A stretch of 64,000 nt of DNA from Oceanispirochaeta sp. M1. GTDB lineage: Bacteria > Spirochaetota > Spirochaetia > DSM-2461. The notes beneath the pieces were generated by a model. That model saw only the letters and a program-made list of their open reading frames with translations, was not told the DNA's origin and did no database searches. Location: NCBI RefSeq assembly GCF_003346715.1, contig NZ_QQPQ01000001.1, positions 124,001 through 188,000 of the forward strand, given 5' to 3'. The position numbers and the translations under genes are program-made. Shown here in pieces: positions 1 to 8,979 of the stretch. How positions within the stretch are numbered: the first letter of the stretch is position 1; each line of letters begins with the position of its first letter.

Positions 1-522
1 AACAGAATAGCACTGCTGGGTGCTTTCAGCATGTTTCTATCTACAATTGAATATCTCTTTCCCCGTCCCATACCTTTTATGAGACTGGGACTTGCTAATC
101 TGCCGGTGATTCTGGCATTGGAAATCCTGCCGGCCCCGTCCTATTTTCTGCTGGTTTTGATGAAGGTTCTGGGACAGGCCCTTGTAAACGGCACCCTGGC
201 TTCCTATGTTTTCCTTTTTTCCCTTACAGGCTCCTTTGCCAGTGCTCTGGTTATGTGGCTCTGTTATAAAGGGCTGAGGCCGAGAATTACCTTTATTGGA
301 ATATCAATAATGGGCGCTCTTACCAGTAATATGGCCCAGATCGTCCTCTCCATTACATTTATCTTTGGAGCCTCCGCCTGGAGAATCCTCCCACTTTTTC
401 TGGGGATAGGTCTGGTTTCGGGAGTCTTTATAGGGATCTTCGCACAGCGTTTCTCAGACAAGTCCCGCTGGTGGAAGGCAATGAAAGAGGAATCAGTCCT
501 CCAAGAGGAGGCAGAACTGTGA
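1..522 (+). CDS. Gx transporter family / heptaprenyl diphosphate synthase component I-like membrane protein (5' truncated)
   Basis: The reading frame is open from base 1: the codons before the first ATG (31) encode NRIALLGAFS and run directly into MFLSTIEYLFPRP. The true start is therefore outside the window. About five hydrophobic segments are visible (for example around LPVILALEILPAP and ITFIGISIMGALTSNMAQIVL). This resembles the Hpre_diP_synt_I family, which belongs to the same Gx-transporter clan as ECF S components (established knowledge). Its substrate cannot be told. The stop codon overlaps the GTG start of the next gene, so the two are translationally coupled. That neighbour resembles a CbiQ/EcfT protein, which supports a transport role over a prenyl-synthase role (inference). 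Confidence 0.72.
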   Translation, partial: NRIALLGAFSMFLSTIEYLFPRPIPFMRLGLANLPVILALEILPAPSYFLLVLMKVLGQALVNGTLASYVFLFSLTGSFASALVMWLCYKGLRPRITFIGISIMGALTSNMAQIVLSITFIFGASAWRILPLFLGIGLVSGVFIGIFAQRFSDKSRWWKAMKEESVLQEEAEL

Positions 523-1160
523 GTGCCCGTAAAAGAGGGAAGAAGCGGACAGACACTCTTGCCCTTTTTCTCTCTCCCTCATTCAGGTTCTGGACAGGTC
601 TTGCTCTGATCCCTGCCTATTTTATGATTGAATCCCTTCTGGTTAAGGCATTGCTTGTACTTCTCTTTTCGTTCACAGCAAGGCTTGCGGGAAAGAAAAT
701 CAGAATCCTGTATTTTGTTTTTCTCATATCATCAATTACATTCTTTCATCTTCTGACTCCCATGGGAAAAATCCTGGCGGAGATCGGCCCCTTCCGTATT
801 ACCACGGGGGCCCTTGAGACGGGTATCCATAAGGGACTGACCCTCTGTGGTCTTGTTTTCCTTTCTCTTTTCTCCGTTACACCCGCCTTGAAACTACCCG
901 GCAGAGTCGGCGGGCTTCTTGCCAGGATGTTTTATTATTTTGAGGAGATACTGGACGGGAAGAAGAAAATATCCCCATCCAATTTCATTGGAAGCCTGGA
1001 TGATGTTCTCATGGATCTTTTTCCCCCTGAGCGTCTGGGTGAGACTGCTGTGACAGCTGAAGCTGAAATCAACCGCTCCCTGCCTCTCTCCTTTCTTTAT
1101 CTTTTTGTAATGGTCGGCGCCGTATGGGGGAGCCTCCTCCTTCAGATTCTTGTCTTATGA
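519..1160 (+). CDS. small integral membrane protein, CbiQ/EcfT-like
   Basis: The protein has 213 residues. The GTG start at 519 is chosen because AGAGGAGG lies at 504-511 with 7-nt spacing and the codon overlaps the upstream stop. Hydrophobic segments occur near residues 15-50, 55-75, 100-120 and 190-213. The middle stretch (ITTGALETGIHKGLTL) and the amphipathic FYYFEEIL segment recall CbiQ/EcfT energy-coupling T proteins, but the family match is weak by eye. It is coupled to the S-component-like gene upstream, and its own stop overlaps the following ATG (ATGA). No ATPase gene lies alongside. It could also be an unrelated spirochaete membrane protein. Confidence 0.5.
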   Translation: MSARKRGKKRTDTLALFLSPSFRFWTGLALIPAYFMIESLLVKALLVLLFSFTARLAGKKIRILYFVFLISSITFFHLLTPMGKILAEIGPFRITTGALETGIHKGLTLCGLVFLSLFSVTPALKLPGRVGGLLARMFYYFEEILDGKKKISPSNFIGSLDDVLMDLFPPERLGETAVTAEAEINRSLPLSFLYLFVMVGAVWGSLLLQILVL

Positions 1161-1780
1161 ATACTGTCCTGAAGCTGAGTGACAACTGGCTGATCACTGA
1201 AAAGCCCGCAGGGCTTTTATCGGTTCCGGGAAAAGGCCCGGATAAGGCAGATTGTCACTATTCACGGCTCCTGAGTGAGTATCCGGAACTCCTTGTAGTT
1301 CACCGCCTGGATCAGGCTACCTCAGGTTTAATGATATGGGCTCGAAACAAGGAGAGCCAGCGGGGATTGAGCAGGCAGTTTGAAGAGCGGAAAATCCATA
1401 AAGAGTATGAGGCTCTGATCAGTGCTCCCCCCGGAAAATCCCCTGAGAACGTCGAAGGGGAGATCCGTCTGTACCAGCGACTGGACATCGAAAACAGGCC
1501 CATGCAGATTGTGGATGATGAGAGAGGTAAGCTTTCGATTACCCGCTGGAAACTGCTGGGACGGGAAGATTCCGGATTCTGGCGCATCCGACTTTATCCT
1601 GAAACCGGACGGACCCATCAACTGAGGCTTCATATGGCAAGCTGCGGAACAGCCATTCTCGGTGACCGGCTCTATGGAGGAGCGGCAGCGGAGAGGCTGG
1701 CTCTTCATGCATGTGTTCTGAACTTTTCTGATCCTGTCACAGGAGAGGTTGTCTGTATAAAGTCGGCAGTGCCGTTCTGA
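1157..1780 (+). CDS. RluA-family 23S rRNA/tRNA pseudouridine synthase
   Basis: This 207-residue protein isomerises specific uridines in rRNA or tRNA to pseudouridine. The family signature HRLDQATSG lies at residues 49-57, with the catalytic aspartate at D52. The RTHQLRLHM motif and the GDRLYGG segment near the C-terminus are also typical of RluA. There is no N-terminal S4 domain, so it is a short, RluA/RluC-catalytic-core-only member. The start is ATG 1157, overlapping the upstream stop as ATGA, which ties it to the two membrane-protein genes. The exact target uridine cannot be deduced. Confidence 0.9.
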   Translation: MNTVLKLSDNWLITEKPAGLLSVPGKGPDKADCHYSRLLSEYPELLVVHRLDQATSGLMIWARNKESQRGLSRQFEERKIHKEYEALISAPPGKSPENVEGEIRLYQRLDIENRPMQIVDDERGKLSITRWKLLGREDSGFWRIRLYPETGRTHQLRLHMASCGTAILGDRLYGGAAAERLALHACVLNFSDPVTGEVVCIKSAVPF

Positions 1781-1832
1781 ATTCTCTATGTTATACTTTC
1801 ATAATCAGAATTTTCACAGTAAAGGTTAAGAC

Positions 1833-2522
1833 ATGAAAGAATGGAAAAAGCTGATAACAGACGGCCCTGTCATGACAGTTCTGAGTTTTCTGGTGCTGTC
1901 TTTTGCAACACTTGTTTTTTTTCTCTGGGATACGATTGTTCTGAGCATGAGAGTGAGAGGACGAAAGAACCTGCGGCCCCTCCGGCGGACAGGCTTTGTG
2001 GTTATCTCCAATCACAGTCTCTTTCTTGAACCTGCCTTTATCAGCCATGCTATCGTTCCCAGACATCCTTATTTCTCCATCATGGAACAGACCTTTGTGA
2101 ATCCTGTTGCCGAGTGGGGACTGCGTCTTCTCAGAGGTTTTCCCATCCCCCGCAGGAAGGGGATTGAGAGGATTGAGCCGGAGATTGCCCGGGTGCTGAA
2201 GCACGGAGGATCGGTGCATTTCTTCCCCGAAGGTTATCTGACCCATTTCAATCAGGAGCCTCATCCATTTAAAAAGGGCGCCTTTCTGACGGCCATTGAA
2301 AACCAGGTTCCCATCCTGCCGGTGGCAACTGTGATTCATCACAGGAAATTCAGAGGGAAGGTTATCTGGAATTATCTTTTCCGCCTTACACTTGTCATCT
2401 CCGAGCCCATGACTCCGCCTCCCTGTCCCGAGAGCAGAGAGGACTCACTTAAAGCTGCGGGAGAGATGGCTCATAAGGCTCATAAGATTATAAGTGATTC
2501 AATTAATGAGTGGGGAAGCTGA
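1833..2522 (+). CDS. 1-acyl-sn-glycerol-3-phosphate acyltransferase family protein (PlsC-like)
   Basis: The protein has 229 residues. After an N-terminal membrane segment (residues 13-33) comes the acyltransferase fold. Motif I reads NHSLFLEP (N60, H61, E66), and motif III is FPEG at 131-134. The family norm is NHX4D, so the charge-relay aspartate is replaced by glutamate here. A second PlsC homologue at 24659-25360 keeps the canonical aspartate, so this copy may have a different acceptor or donor. AAGG at 1822-1825 serves as the ribosome site. Expected role: acylation of lysophosphatidate or a related lipid at the inner membrane. Confidence 0.82.
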   Translation: MKEWKKLITDGPVMTVLSFLVLSFATLVFFLWDTIVLSMRVRGRKNLRPLRRTGFVVISNHSLFLEPAFISHAIVPRHPYFSIMEQTFVNPVAEWGLRLLRGFPIPRRKGIERIEPEIARVLKHGGSVHFFPEGYLTHFNQEPHPFKKGAFLTAIENQVPILPVATVIHHRKFRGKVIWNYLFRLTLVISEPMTPPPCPESREDSLKAAGEMAHKAHKIISDSINEWGS

Positions 2523-2549
2523 GTTCCCTGGACTATTCCACTGAAAGGA

Positions 2550-3221
2550 TCAGTCCAGGAATCCCTGTTCGTCGATATATTTCTGAGCCATGGCTCTATC
2601 TTCAGGATCTATACGGTCTCTGTACTTATCCAGGAAATCGTGATCATAGCGTGCGGCGCACCACAGAAGACTCCATACTGAGTTGTTCTTCCTGTCTCCC
2701 AGTTTTTTGTAGATTCTGTATACTTCCAGATAGGCTTCAAGAATCTCGGAGGTCTCTTTTGTAGAAAAATCCTCACCGCGACCCAGTCTGTTATAGATGG
2801 TAATAATTTCATCGGGGTAGATCAGGTCGGGATCATCACTGTGCATTCTGTTGCGGATATAAAGATCGGGCCAGAGGAAGATATCCTCCCAGTAGAAGCC
2901 TGTAATCAGGGAGAAGGATTCTCCCTTCTTTACAGTATGTTCATCGGTTATATGACGTTCGATTTTCTCTTCGGGAGCCGGAGTTTCTATTATTACTACA
3001 ACAGCTTCTTCTTCGGGCTCTGGAAGCACCGTTTCCTCGGCTTCAGCCGTATCGAAGGCAGGCTCCATCTCGAGAACTCTCTGTAGATCTTTTATCTTCT
3101 CTATATCCTCTCCAGCACTCCGTCTATCCTTCAGATATCCGCTTCCAAACCAGAATCCTAATATAAGCAGTGCAAGTACAAAGAGAGTTATGAGAATGTT
3201 TCTAAGACGCTTTCGTTCCAT
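2550..3221 (-). CDS. LysM domain protein with N-terminal membrane anchor
   Basis: The protein has 223 residues. Residues 1-8 are basic, followed by a transmembrane helix (about 9-29), an acidic Glu/Pro-rich linker (about 55-88) and a LysM-like domain. That domain starts at HTVKKGESFSLI and ends at YPDEIITIYN (about 94-145). LysM domains bind peptidoglycan; this one is extended by a Trp-rich insertion (YWEDIFLWPDLY). The C-terminal ~75 residues are helical and of unknown function. It is probably tethered in the inner membrane and faces the cell wall. It lies in the same direction as miaB, 50 bp downstream of it. Confidence 0.75.
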   Translation of the reverse strand: MERKRLRNILITLFVLALLILGFWFGSGYLKDRRSAGEDIEKIKDLQRVLEMEPAFDTAEAEETVLPEPEEEAVVVIIETPAPEEKIERHITDEHTVKKGESFSLITGFYWEDIFLWPDLYIRNRMHSDDPDLIYPDEIITIYNRLGRGEDFSTKETSEILEAYLEVYRIYKKLGDRKNNSVWSLLWCAARYDHDFLDKYRDRIDPEDRAMAQKYIDEQGFLD

Positions 3222-3271
3222 CTAATAACTATTATCGGTGATAGAGGGTATAAAGTACACCAGAAATTCTC

Positions 3272-4582
3272 TCATAAGGAGAGCTTTCCCTGAAGAGAGA
3301 TCCCTGTACTTCCACTGATCTTTATATCGATGAATGTTCCAATTTTAATTTCTTTGTCTGAAGCGAACTGAATGTTGATTTTTCCCTCAGTCAAACCGGC
3401 CCAGCGGGAGCCGTCTCTGGACTTACCGCTTACCAGTACGGGCAGGGTTTTCCCAACCAGTTCTTCATTGTAGCGGCTGGCGTATTTGATAAAAACATCA
3501 GAGAGAATATGAAGTCTTCTTTTCTTCTCTTCCATGCTGATTTTATCATCCCAGCGGGAACTGACCGCCCCGGGACGGGATGAGTAGCAGGCAATATAGG
3601 CCATGTTGTAGCCTATCTCCTCCATAGCCCTTCTTGTATTTTCAAAGTTATCGCCATCTTCGTCTGTGAAGCCGACAATTATATCAGTAAAAATGGTTGC
3701 TTCAGGCAGCAGTCTCCGTATGTTCTCAATAATAAGCTTGTAATCAGCCAGAGTATGGTTTCGGTTCATCTTTCTCAGAATCTCATTATCTCCGGACTGC
3801 AGGGGCAGATGCACCTGTTTCGCCAGACATTTATATTTAGCCATGGCTTCGATGACATCCACGGTCATATCTCTGGGGTGGGGTGATGTGAAATAGAGCC
3901 AGAACCTGTGTTCACAGGCTTCACCTATCTTTCCAATCTCCTCCAGTAGGGCGGCAAAGCTGAGTTCTTCCCCTTTTTTATCAAGACCGTAGGAGTTCAC
4001 GTTCTGCCCCAGGAGGGTTATTGACTTATACCCCTTTCCCAGGAGCACTTTCAGTTCATCAAGAATTTCAGAGGAGGGTCTTGAGACCTCTCTTCCTCTG
4101 GTATAAGGAACGGCGCAGTATGTGCAGAACTTGTCACAGCCGTTCTGGATGGGAATAAAGGCTTCATAATTTGAATCATAAGAGGGATTGATATCCCAGA
4201 ATTCATCCTGTTTATGATGAGTTTTAAGACCCGTGGGGGTGACAACACCATATTGGCTGATCATCTCAGGGAGCCCTGCAATATCATTGGTTTCAAAAAC
4301 CAGGTCAAAGTTCTTCAGAAACTTTTTTTTATCATCTTCAAGAAGACAACCTGTTACAAATGTTATGAGGTTTCTGTCTTTTTTCCACTTATTCCACAGA
4401 TGGATGCGGCTGTATACCTTATCGATGGCCTTCTGTCTGACTGAGCAGGCCACAATACCCAGAATGTCAGCTTCTTCTTCATTCTCTGTTTTCTGAAAAC
4501 CCATATTTGAAAAAACGGTTATCAGCCGTTCAGAATCGGATAAGTTCATCTGACAGCCAAGTGTCAGTACAAAATATTTCAT
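3272..4582 (-). CDS. miaB: tRNA-2-methylthio-N6-dimethylallyladenosine synthase MiaB
   Basis: This 436-residue radical-SAM methylthiotransferase converts i6A37 of tRNA to ms2i6A37. C10, C46 and C79 in the N-terminal UPF0004 domain bind the auxiliary 4Fe-4S cluster. The radical-SAM CX3CX2C motif is C149/C153/C156, and the MiaB-type LLGQNVNSYG follows. The C-terminus has a TRAM domain. The ATG at 4582 is preferred over the in-frame ATG nine codons upstream because AGGAG precedes it and the alignment to LGCQMN favours it. The RBS overlaps the stop of the hydrolase gene upstream, so the two are one transcript. Confidence 0.95.
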   Translation of the reverse strand: MKYFVLTLGCQMNLSDSERLITVFSNMGFQKTENEEEADILGIVACSVRQKAIDKVYSRIHLWNKWKKDRNLITFVTGCLLEDDKKKFLKNFDLVFETNDIAGLPEMISQYGVVTPTGLKTHHKQDEFWDINPSYDSNYEAFIPIQNGCDKFCTYCAVPYTRGREVSRPSSEILDELKVLLGKGYKSITLLGQNVNSYGLDKKGEELSFAALLEEIGKIGEACEHRFWLYFTSPHPRDMTVDVIEAMAKYKCLAKQVHLPLQSGDNEILRKMNRNHTLADYKLIIENIRRLLPEATIFTDIIVGFTDEDGDNFENTRRAMEEIGYNMAYIACYSSRPGAVSSRWDDKISMEEKKRRLHILSDVFIKYASRYNEELVGKTLPVLVSGKSRDGSRWAGLTEGKINIQFASDKEIKIGTFIDIKISGSTGISLQGKLSL

Positions 4583-4590
4583 AAGGATAT

Positions 4591-5367
4591 TTACTCCTGT
4601 TTTAACCATTCAATAAGCCTGTCGGCTACTTCTTCTTTCTCACAGCCGTTCACAAGAACATGGGAACTTTTCTCAAGTATGAGATGTTCTATGTTCTTAC
4701 TGCTGATACCATTACTGATAATTTCAACAGCATCGGGAGCTACCGTTTTATCCCCTTCGGATACAATAGTCAAGGTGCGGGATTCGACCCTTGAGAGGTT
4801 TTCAAGGGCTCTTTTTCTGAGCTTCATCATATCCGCTAATTTCCATGTATCTGTTTTTGCCCAGTACTCTCTACCCAGAGCTTTTCTTAAAGGATCATTC
4901 TCCTTTTCTTCATCCCATTCTCCATTTGCATAGGGCTTGATGTACTTTAGAAAGTGGATGTGGTGAATCAGCTTATGGCGGATACTGATAGCCGGAGCCA
5001 TTAAGCATATGGAATCAGGGGTGAATTCCTGAGCCAGGATCAGGGTCAGAAGACCGCCCATGGACAGCCCGGCGATATGGACTTTATCATGTGTTGTCTT
5101 AAGAAGAAGATACTCATCAGTGACTTTTCGGAGCCAGTCGCTGCCATTTGATGCATGAAAGTCCGCCGCATTGGTGCCGTGTCCGGGCAGGCGGGGGAGT
5201 GATACCGTATAGCCCTCTTCACTGATCCGGTCAAAGAGATAGTAAAATTCCTGAGTCAGACCTCTGAATCCATGAATTAGAAGAACTGCTTCTGAACCAC
5301 CCTCCTTAAATCTGGGAATCCCCAGGGGAGATATTTCAGTATTCCATGGTATTTTTGGCAGTTTCAA
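4591..5367 (-). CDS. alpha/beta hydrolase (carboxylesterase/monoacylglycerol-lipase type)
   Basis: This 258-residue cytoplasmic serine hydrolase has the oxyanion-hole motif LIHGFRG (H32) and the nucleophile elbow GLSMGG (S102). A C-terminal Asp (EGDKTVAP) and His (SSHVLVNG) complete the triad, as in Est30-type carboxylesterases. The start is TTG 5367: GGAGGA (complement of 5375-5380) sits 7 nt upstream, whereas the more upstream TTG codons have no Shine-Dalgarno sequence. The natural substrate is unknown; acylglycerols or short-chain esters are likely. It is the first gene of the unit that runs into miaB. Confidence 0.85.
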   Translation of the reverse strand: MKLPKIPWNTEISPLGIPRFKEGGSEAVLLIHGFRGLTQEFYYLFDRISEEGYTVSLPRLPGHGTNAADFHASNGSDWLRKVTDEYLLLKTTHDKVHIAGLSMGGLLTLILAQEFTPDSICLMAPAISIRHKLIHHIHFLKYIKPYANGEWDEEKENDPLRKALGREYWAKTDTWKLADMMKLRKRALENLSRVESRTLTIVSEGDKTVAPDAVEIISNGISSKNIEHLILEKSSHVLVNGCEKEEVADRLIEWLKQE

Positions 5368-5550
5368 GGTGCTGTCCTCCGGGAGGTAGAGTAATAAGGG
5401 CAGCACTTGCTGCAATGTCAAAAGTAATCAAAGGCCGGCAGATTGTCAATTCTACCGGTTTATTGATCTTCTAACTTTTTTTATTACTAATTAACAATAT
5501 AAATGTTTATTATTTTAACTCATTGTAAAATAGAAATTTAAGGAGCCGTC

Positions 5551-7248
5551 ATGAACTTTAAAACCCGCCAGGTTACAGGTCTTTCCCTGATAGTCATGAT
5601 AATGGTGATCTCTTCCCTGCTGGGAATTCTGAATCTCAGGAGCCTTTATAACAAAGCTCATAGTTTGAGTTCCCGGGATTCACCCCTTATGGATGCCGCC
5701 ATGAAGACCAAACAGATTATTGCATCCATTGAAGCCTTCAGTGACAGTGCCCGTACCCCCTATGATCAGAGAGTTAACTCTTCGGGAAATGATTCTGAGG
5801 TGGATCAGCTTTTTGATGATACCTATTCGGATATTCAGGATCAGATTTTTCTGATTCTATCCCAGAGGGCCGGAGACTACAGCCGCAGTGAACTTGTCCT
5901 TATGGGAGATGTCCGATTCTACCTTGCGGACAGTCGCCTTTTTCTTGAAGAGGCTCTTTCGGGAGATGATACAGCCAGTGCGGAAAATGTACTGGGGGGA
6001 TTTGAGGCGGCATCTATATTTTGGTCCCGCTTGAAAAGGACAGCACAGATCTCCCGGATACAGGATGATATTGATACCCTTGTACAGCTTGCTGCCCGGA
6101 GACTGGAGACTGTAGACAGACAGACCAATTCGTTTTCCGGAGGGGATAAGCGTTTTGATCTTGAATTCGACCATTCTATCGCCCTTGCGGATGAAGTGGA
6201 AGGACTTATTCAGGAGACCATGTCCCATGACATAATTGAGATGGAGAATATTGCACAGAGGAGTACATCTCTATTTATCATCGCTGTAATTCTCTCTCTC
6301 ATTGGGGCTGCAGCAATTTCAATATGGGTAATTTCCGCTACCTTGAGACAGCTGGGAGCCGATCCTCAGATAATTGAAGAGCTCAGTACCAGGGTCGCCG
6401 AAGGTGATCTCCGAATTAAATTCCCTGAATCGAGAATGCTGGGTGTATATGCCTCCATGAAGAATATGACCGAGGTTCTGATCAGGATCTCTTCGGAGAT
6501 AAGAGTCGTCTCGGAACAGGTCAGTCAGGGAAGCGCCTCAATGTCTGTTTCGGCTCAGCAGCTCTCATCGGGCAGCAATGAACAGGCATCCCATGTTGAG
6601 GAAGTCATCTCCTCAGTTGAAGAGCTCAGCTCTAATATTGAACAGAATTCTGATAATGCCCAGCAGGCCAATGCCATGTCCAGGAAGGTCGTCGAGGAGA
6701 CGATTGAAGGAAATGCTGCGGTTCAGGATACTCTGACAGCCATGAAGGAGATTTCTGAAAAAATCAGAATCATTGAAGATATTGCCAGAAATACCAATAT
6801 GCTTGCTCTCAATGCCGCTATAGAGGCTGCCCGGGCGGGTGAAGCGGGAAAAGGTTTTGCCGTTGTTGCCACTGAGGTCCGTAAACTGGCTGAATCCAGT
6901 GGTACCGCAGCCAGGGAAATTACTGAAATTTCTAAAAGAAGTATGGCCAAGGCTGAAACTGCCAGCACTATTATTGAGCAGAATGTTCCGGCAATGCAGA
7001 AGACCGCAGAGCTTGTGGAGGAGATTGCCGCTGCCAGTGATGAACAGCGCAAAGGTGCCTCCCGGATCTCCCAGGCAATGAATCAGCTGGATTCACTTAT
7101 CCAGCTGAATACTGCAACAGCCGAAGAACTTGCCTCCATGTCGGAGGAGCTGAACAGTCAGTCTGCCAGTCTGATCCGGAGTCTCAGTTTTTTTAAAGTG
7201 GAGGGACAGAGAGAGGCCCGTCTGAGTCTGTCTGATAATCTGAAGTAG
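5551..7248 (+). CDS. methyl-accepting chemotaxis protein
   Basis: The receptor has 565 residues. Two membrane helices (about 10-30 and 230-254) flank a ~200-residue, largely helical sensor domain (four-helix-bundle-like). A HAMP-like segment and a long coiled-coil signalling hairpin follow. The conserved hairpin tip near residue 417 contains [20 protein letters not shown], which contacts CheA/CheW. AAGGAG precedes the ATG at good spacing. The tail after the coiled coil is short and has no CheR-docking pentapeptide, unlike the receptor at 8980. The ligand is unknown. An A+T-rich upstream gap (5422-5550) must hold the promoter, but no clear hexamers stand out. Confidence 0.93.
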   Translation: MNFKTRQVTGLSLIVMIMVISSLLGILNLRSLYNKAHSLSSRDSPLMDAAMKTKQIIASIEAFSDSARTPYDQRVNSSGNDSEVDQLFDDTYSDIQDQIFLILSQRAGDYSRSELVLMGDVRFYLADSRLFLEEALSGDDTASAENVLGGFEAASIFWSRLKRTAQISRIQDDIDTLVQLAARRLETVDRQTNSFSGGDKRFDLEFDHSIALADEVEGLIQETMSHDIIEMENIAQRSTSLFIIAVILSLIGAAAISIWVISATLRQLGADPQIIEELSTRVAEGDLRIKFPESRMLGVYASMKNMTEVLIRISSEIRVVSEQVSQGSASMSVSAQQLSSGSNEQASHVEEVISSVEELSSNIEQNSDNAQQANAMSRKVVEETIEGNAAVQDTLTAMKEISEKIRIIEDIARNTNMLALNAAIEAARAGEAGKGFAVVATEVRKLAESSGTAAREITEISKRSMAKAETASTIIEQNVPAMQKTAELVEEIAAASDEQRKGASRISQAMNQLDSLIQLNTATAEELASMSEELNSQSASLIRSLSFFKVEGQREARLSLSDNLK

Positions 7249-7265
7249 AGATTCAGGATATATTG

Positions 7266-7379
7266 ATGACCATTCCCAAACTTTCTGATGAAAGCTATAA
7301 TGAATGGGAGACAAGGTTAACTTACGTTTTGAACCCGATGCATTTCAGGTATATAGGAGCTGATTCTTTTGGCACTTGA
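7266..7379 (+). CDS. possible 37-residue small protein or upstream ORF
   Basis: An ATG at 7266 follows AGGA (7255-7258) with 7-nt spacing. It opens a 37-codon frame (MTIPKLSDESYNEWETRL...) ending at TGA 7377-7379, overlapping the next gene's TTG start by 11 bases in another frame. The composition is protein-like and charged, with no signal or TM segment. It may be a real small protein, an upstream ORF that controls translation of the next gene, or chance. I do not recognise it. Confidence 0.3.
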   Translation: MTIPKLSDESYNEWETRLTYVLNPMHFRYIGADSFGT

Positions 7380-8844
7380 TGCTGACTTTCTATTAAAATC
7401 TCATGGCAACCACCAGCTTGAGTTGGTGGTCAATTATCCTCTTGATCCAGAGGATAAAAAAGGGCATCTGGAACTGGATGTCTATTTTTTTATTCCCCGG
7501 CAGCTTGGGGTCAATCGTAAGAGCTGGTCTGTTGATAAGTTTTACAGATATCTGAGCATTTATACCCGTTACAAAACTCCTGCCGTACCTCTGAAGCAGC
7601 TGGTCAAAAAAAACTGTCACAACAGTCCTCTTTTCAGAATAAGAAAGATCTTCAAGAAGAACGGGAACTATCATCATGTTGATTATGAGATGCTTATTAC
7701 AGAACTCCGGTCTCTGCTCAATATTATTGAGCATCATAACAGCTGTCTGAAAATACAGATGGCCACAGAGAAAATGGAGCTGCTTCAATCTATTCCCGAT
7801 GACATGAAACAGGTTCAGGTTTCCCTTGATGAACTGGGCGGAGAGTTTCTGCATCCCGATTCGGTTACAGGGCTTAAGGAAAGCTATGATCTTTGCCGGG
7901 AAGGAATCAGCCTGCAGATAGAAAAGGCTGCAGGCCGTGTATATGAAGCTCTTTCGACTCGGAAAGAGCAGAAAAACGACAGTTCACCGGGAAAAGCTCT
8001 GAAGACCGGAATGAAATCCTGCATTCAGCATATAAGGGAACAGCAGGACTACCGCTGCTTTCATAGTTTCTGCTCACAGGATGGCGAGGTTCTGGGCAGG
8101 AATACCGAGGAAACACTCTACCGGGAACATGAAATCAAAAAATGGGGGCATCAGTCCCTATATCTGACATCCGAGTCCAGTTCTCTTATTTCCAGAATGG
8201 TGCAGCTCCTCTTTGGTTTGGCCGCAGCGATAGCCATGTCCATTGCCGTTATGGCATCCCTTCTGTCTCTACGGTTCTTTGAATCCGGCAGTCTGGCCTG
8301 GGCACTGATTGCTGTCTCTGCCTATATTCTGAAAGATAGAATTAAAGATGGCCTCCGTGCCTTCTTTCTCCGTTTTATTCCTGATATCTATGCTGACAGG
8401 CTTAAGCGTCTTATCAATCCCTCCACAGGGAAAAGAGGCGGCCTCTTTAAAGAACGTCTCAGATTTCCGGATCTGTCAGAACTGCCCCCTGAGGTTTCCC
8501 GAACTAGAGTCCCCGCATCTCAGGCCGAAAATATCCTCCATTACAGGAAAAAGACCGAAATTCGCAGTTTGGTACTTCGTGAGAAACAGGAGGATATCGC
8601 CGCACTCAGCGATATTCTCAGGCTGGATATCAGCAGCTGGTTTATCCGTATGGATAAGGCGGTTGAAACCGTATATTCTCTCGAAGAAGATACTCTGCGA
8701 CAGGCAGAGGTCAGTAGAACCTATCGAATCCCGGCTCTTGTTTCTCTGAATCTTAAAGGCGAGGCTCTTCCTCTCATTCGCTCCTTTCTTATTATTCTTG
8801 ATTCCCGGGGTATCCGGCGAATTGAAGAATCAAATCTCTCCTGA
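7369..8844 (+). CDS. unrecognised two-TM protein
   Basis: The protein has 491 residues with a TTG start; TAGGAG at 7354-7359 lies 9 nt upstream and no ATG alternative fits. The N-terminal ~260 residues are soluble, His- and Lys-rich, and partly helical. Two adjacent membrane helices follow (about 283-305 and 311-327, LLFGLAAAIAMSIAVMA and LAWALIAVSAYIL), then a basic loop (KDRIKDGL) and a ~160-residue cytoplasmic-looking C-terminal domain. There is no signal peptide. I recognise no family. Its place between two chemoreceptors suggests a link to signalling only by position. Confidence 0.75.
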   Translation: MALDADFLLKSHGNHQLELVVNYPLDPEDKKGHLELDVYFFIPRQLGVNRKSWSVDKFYRYLSIYTRYKTPAVPLKQLVKKNCHNSPLFRIRKIFKKNGNYHHVDYEMLITELRSLLNIIEHHNSCLKIQMATEKMELLQSIPDDMKQVQVSLDELGGEFLHPDSVTGLKESYDLCREGISLQIEKAAGRVYEALSTRKEQKNDSSPGKALKTGMKSCIQHIREQQDYRCFHSFCSQDGEVLGRNTEETLYREHEIKKWGHQSLYLTSESSSLISRMVQLLFGLAAAIAMSIAVMASLLSLRFFESGSLAWALIAVSAYILKDRIKDGLRAFFLRFIPDIYADRLKRLINPSTGKRGGLFKERLRFPDLSELPPEVSRTRVPASQAENILHYRKKTEIRSLVLREKQEDIAALSDILRLDISSWFIRMDKAVETVYSLEEDTLRQAEVSRTYRIPALVSLNLKGEALPLIRSFLIILDSRGIRRIEESNLS

Positions 8845-8979
8845 GAACTTACTCTTCATATATATAATCGTTTTTTTGTTGTATTTCGAAGCTCAAAGAG
8901 CAAGAATTGTAGTAGTAGATAATATATATGCAGTTGCCGGACTCTTGATTGAACCCGCTGCTATACACAGGAGGAGCAG

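Noticed and set aside
8845-8979. Possible sigma-28 flagellar promoter before the second chemoreceptor gene
   Set aside because: GTAGATAA near 8914 resembles the -10 element, but no properly spaced TAAA-type -35 element was found.
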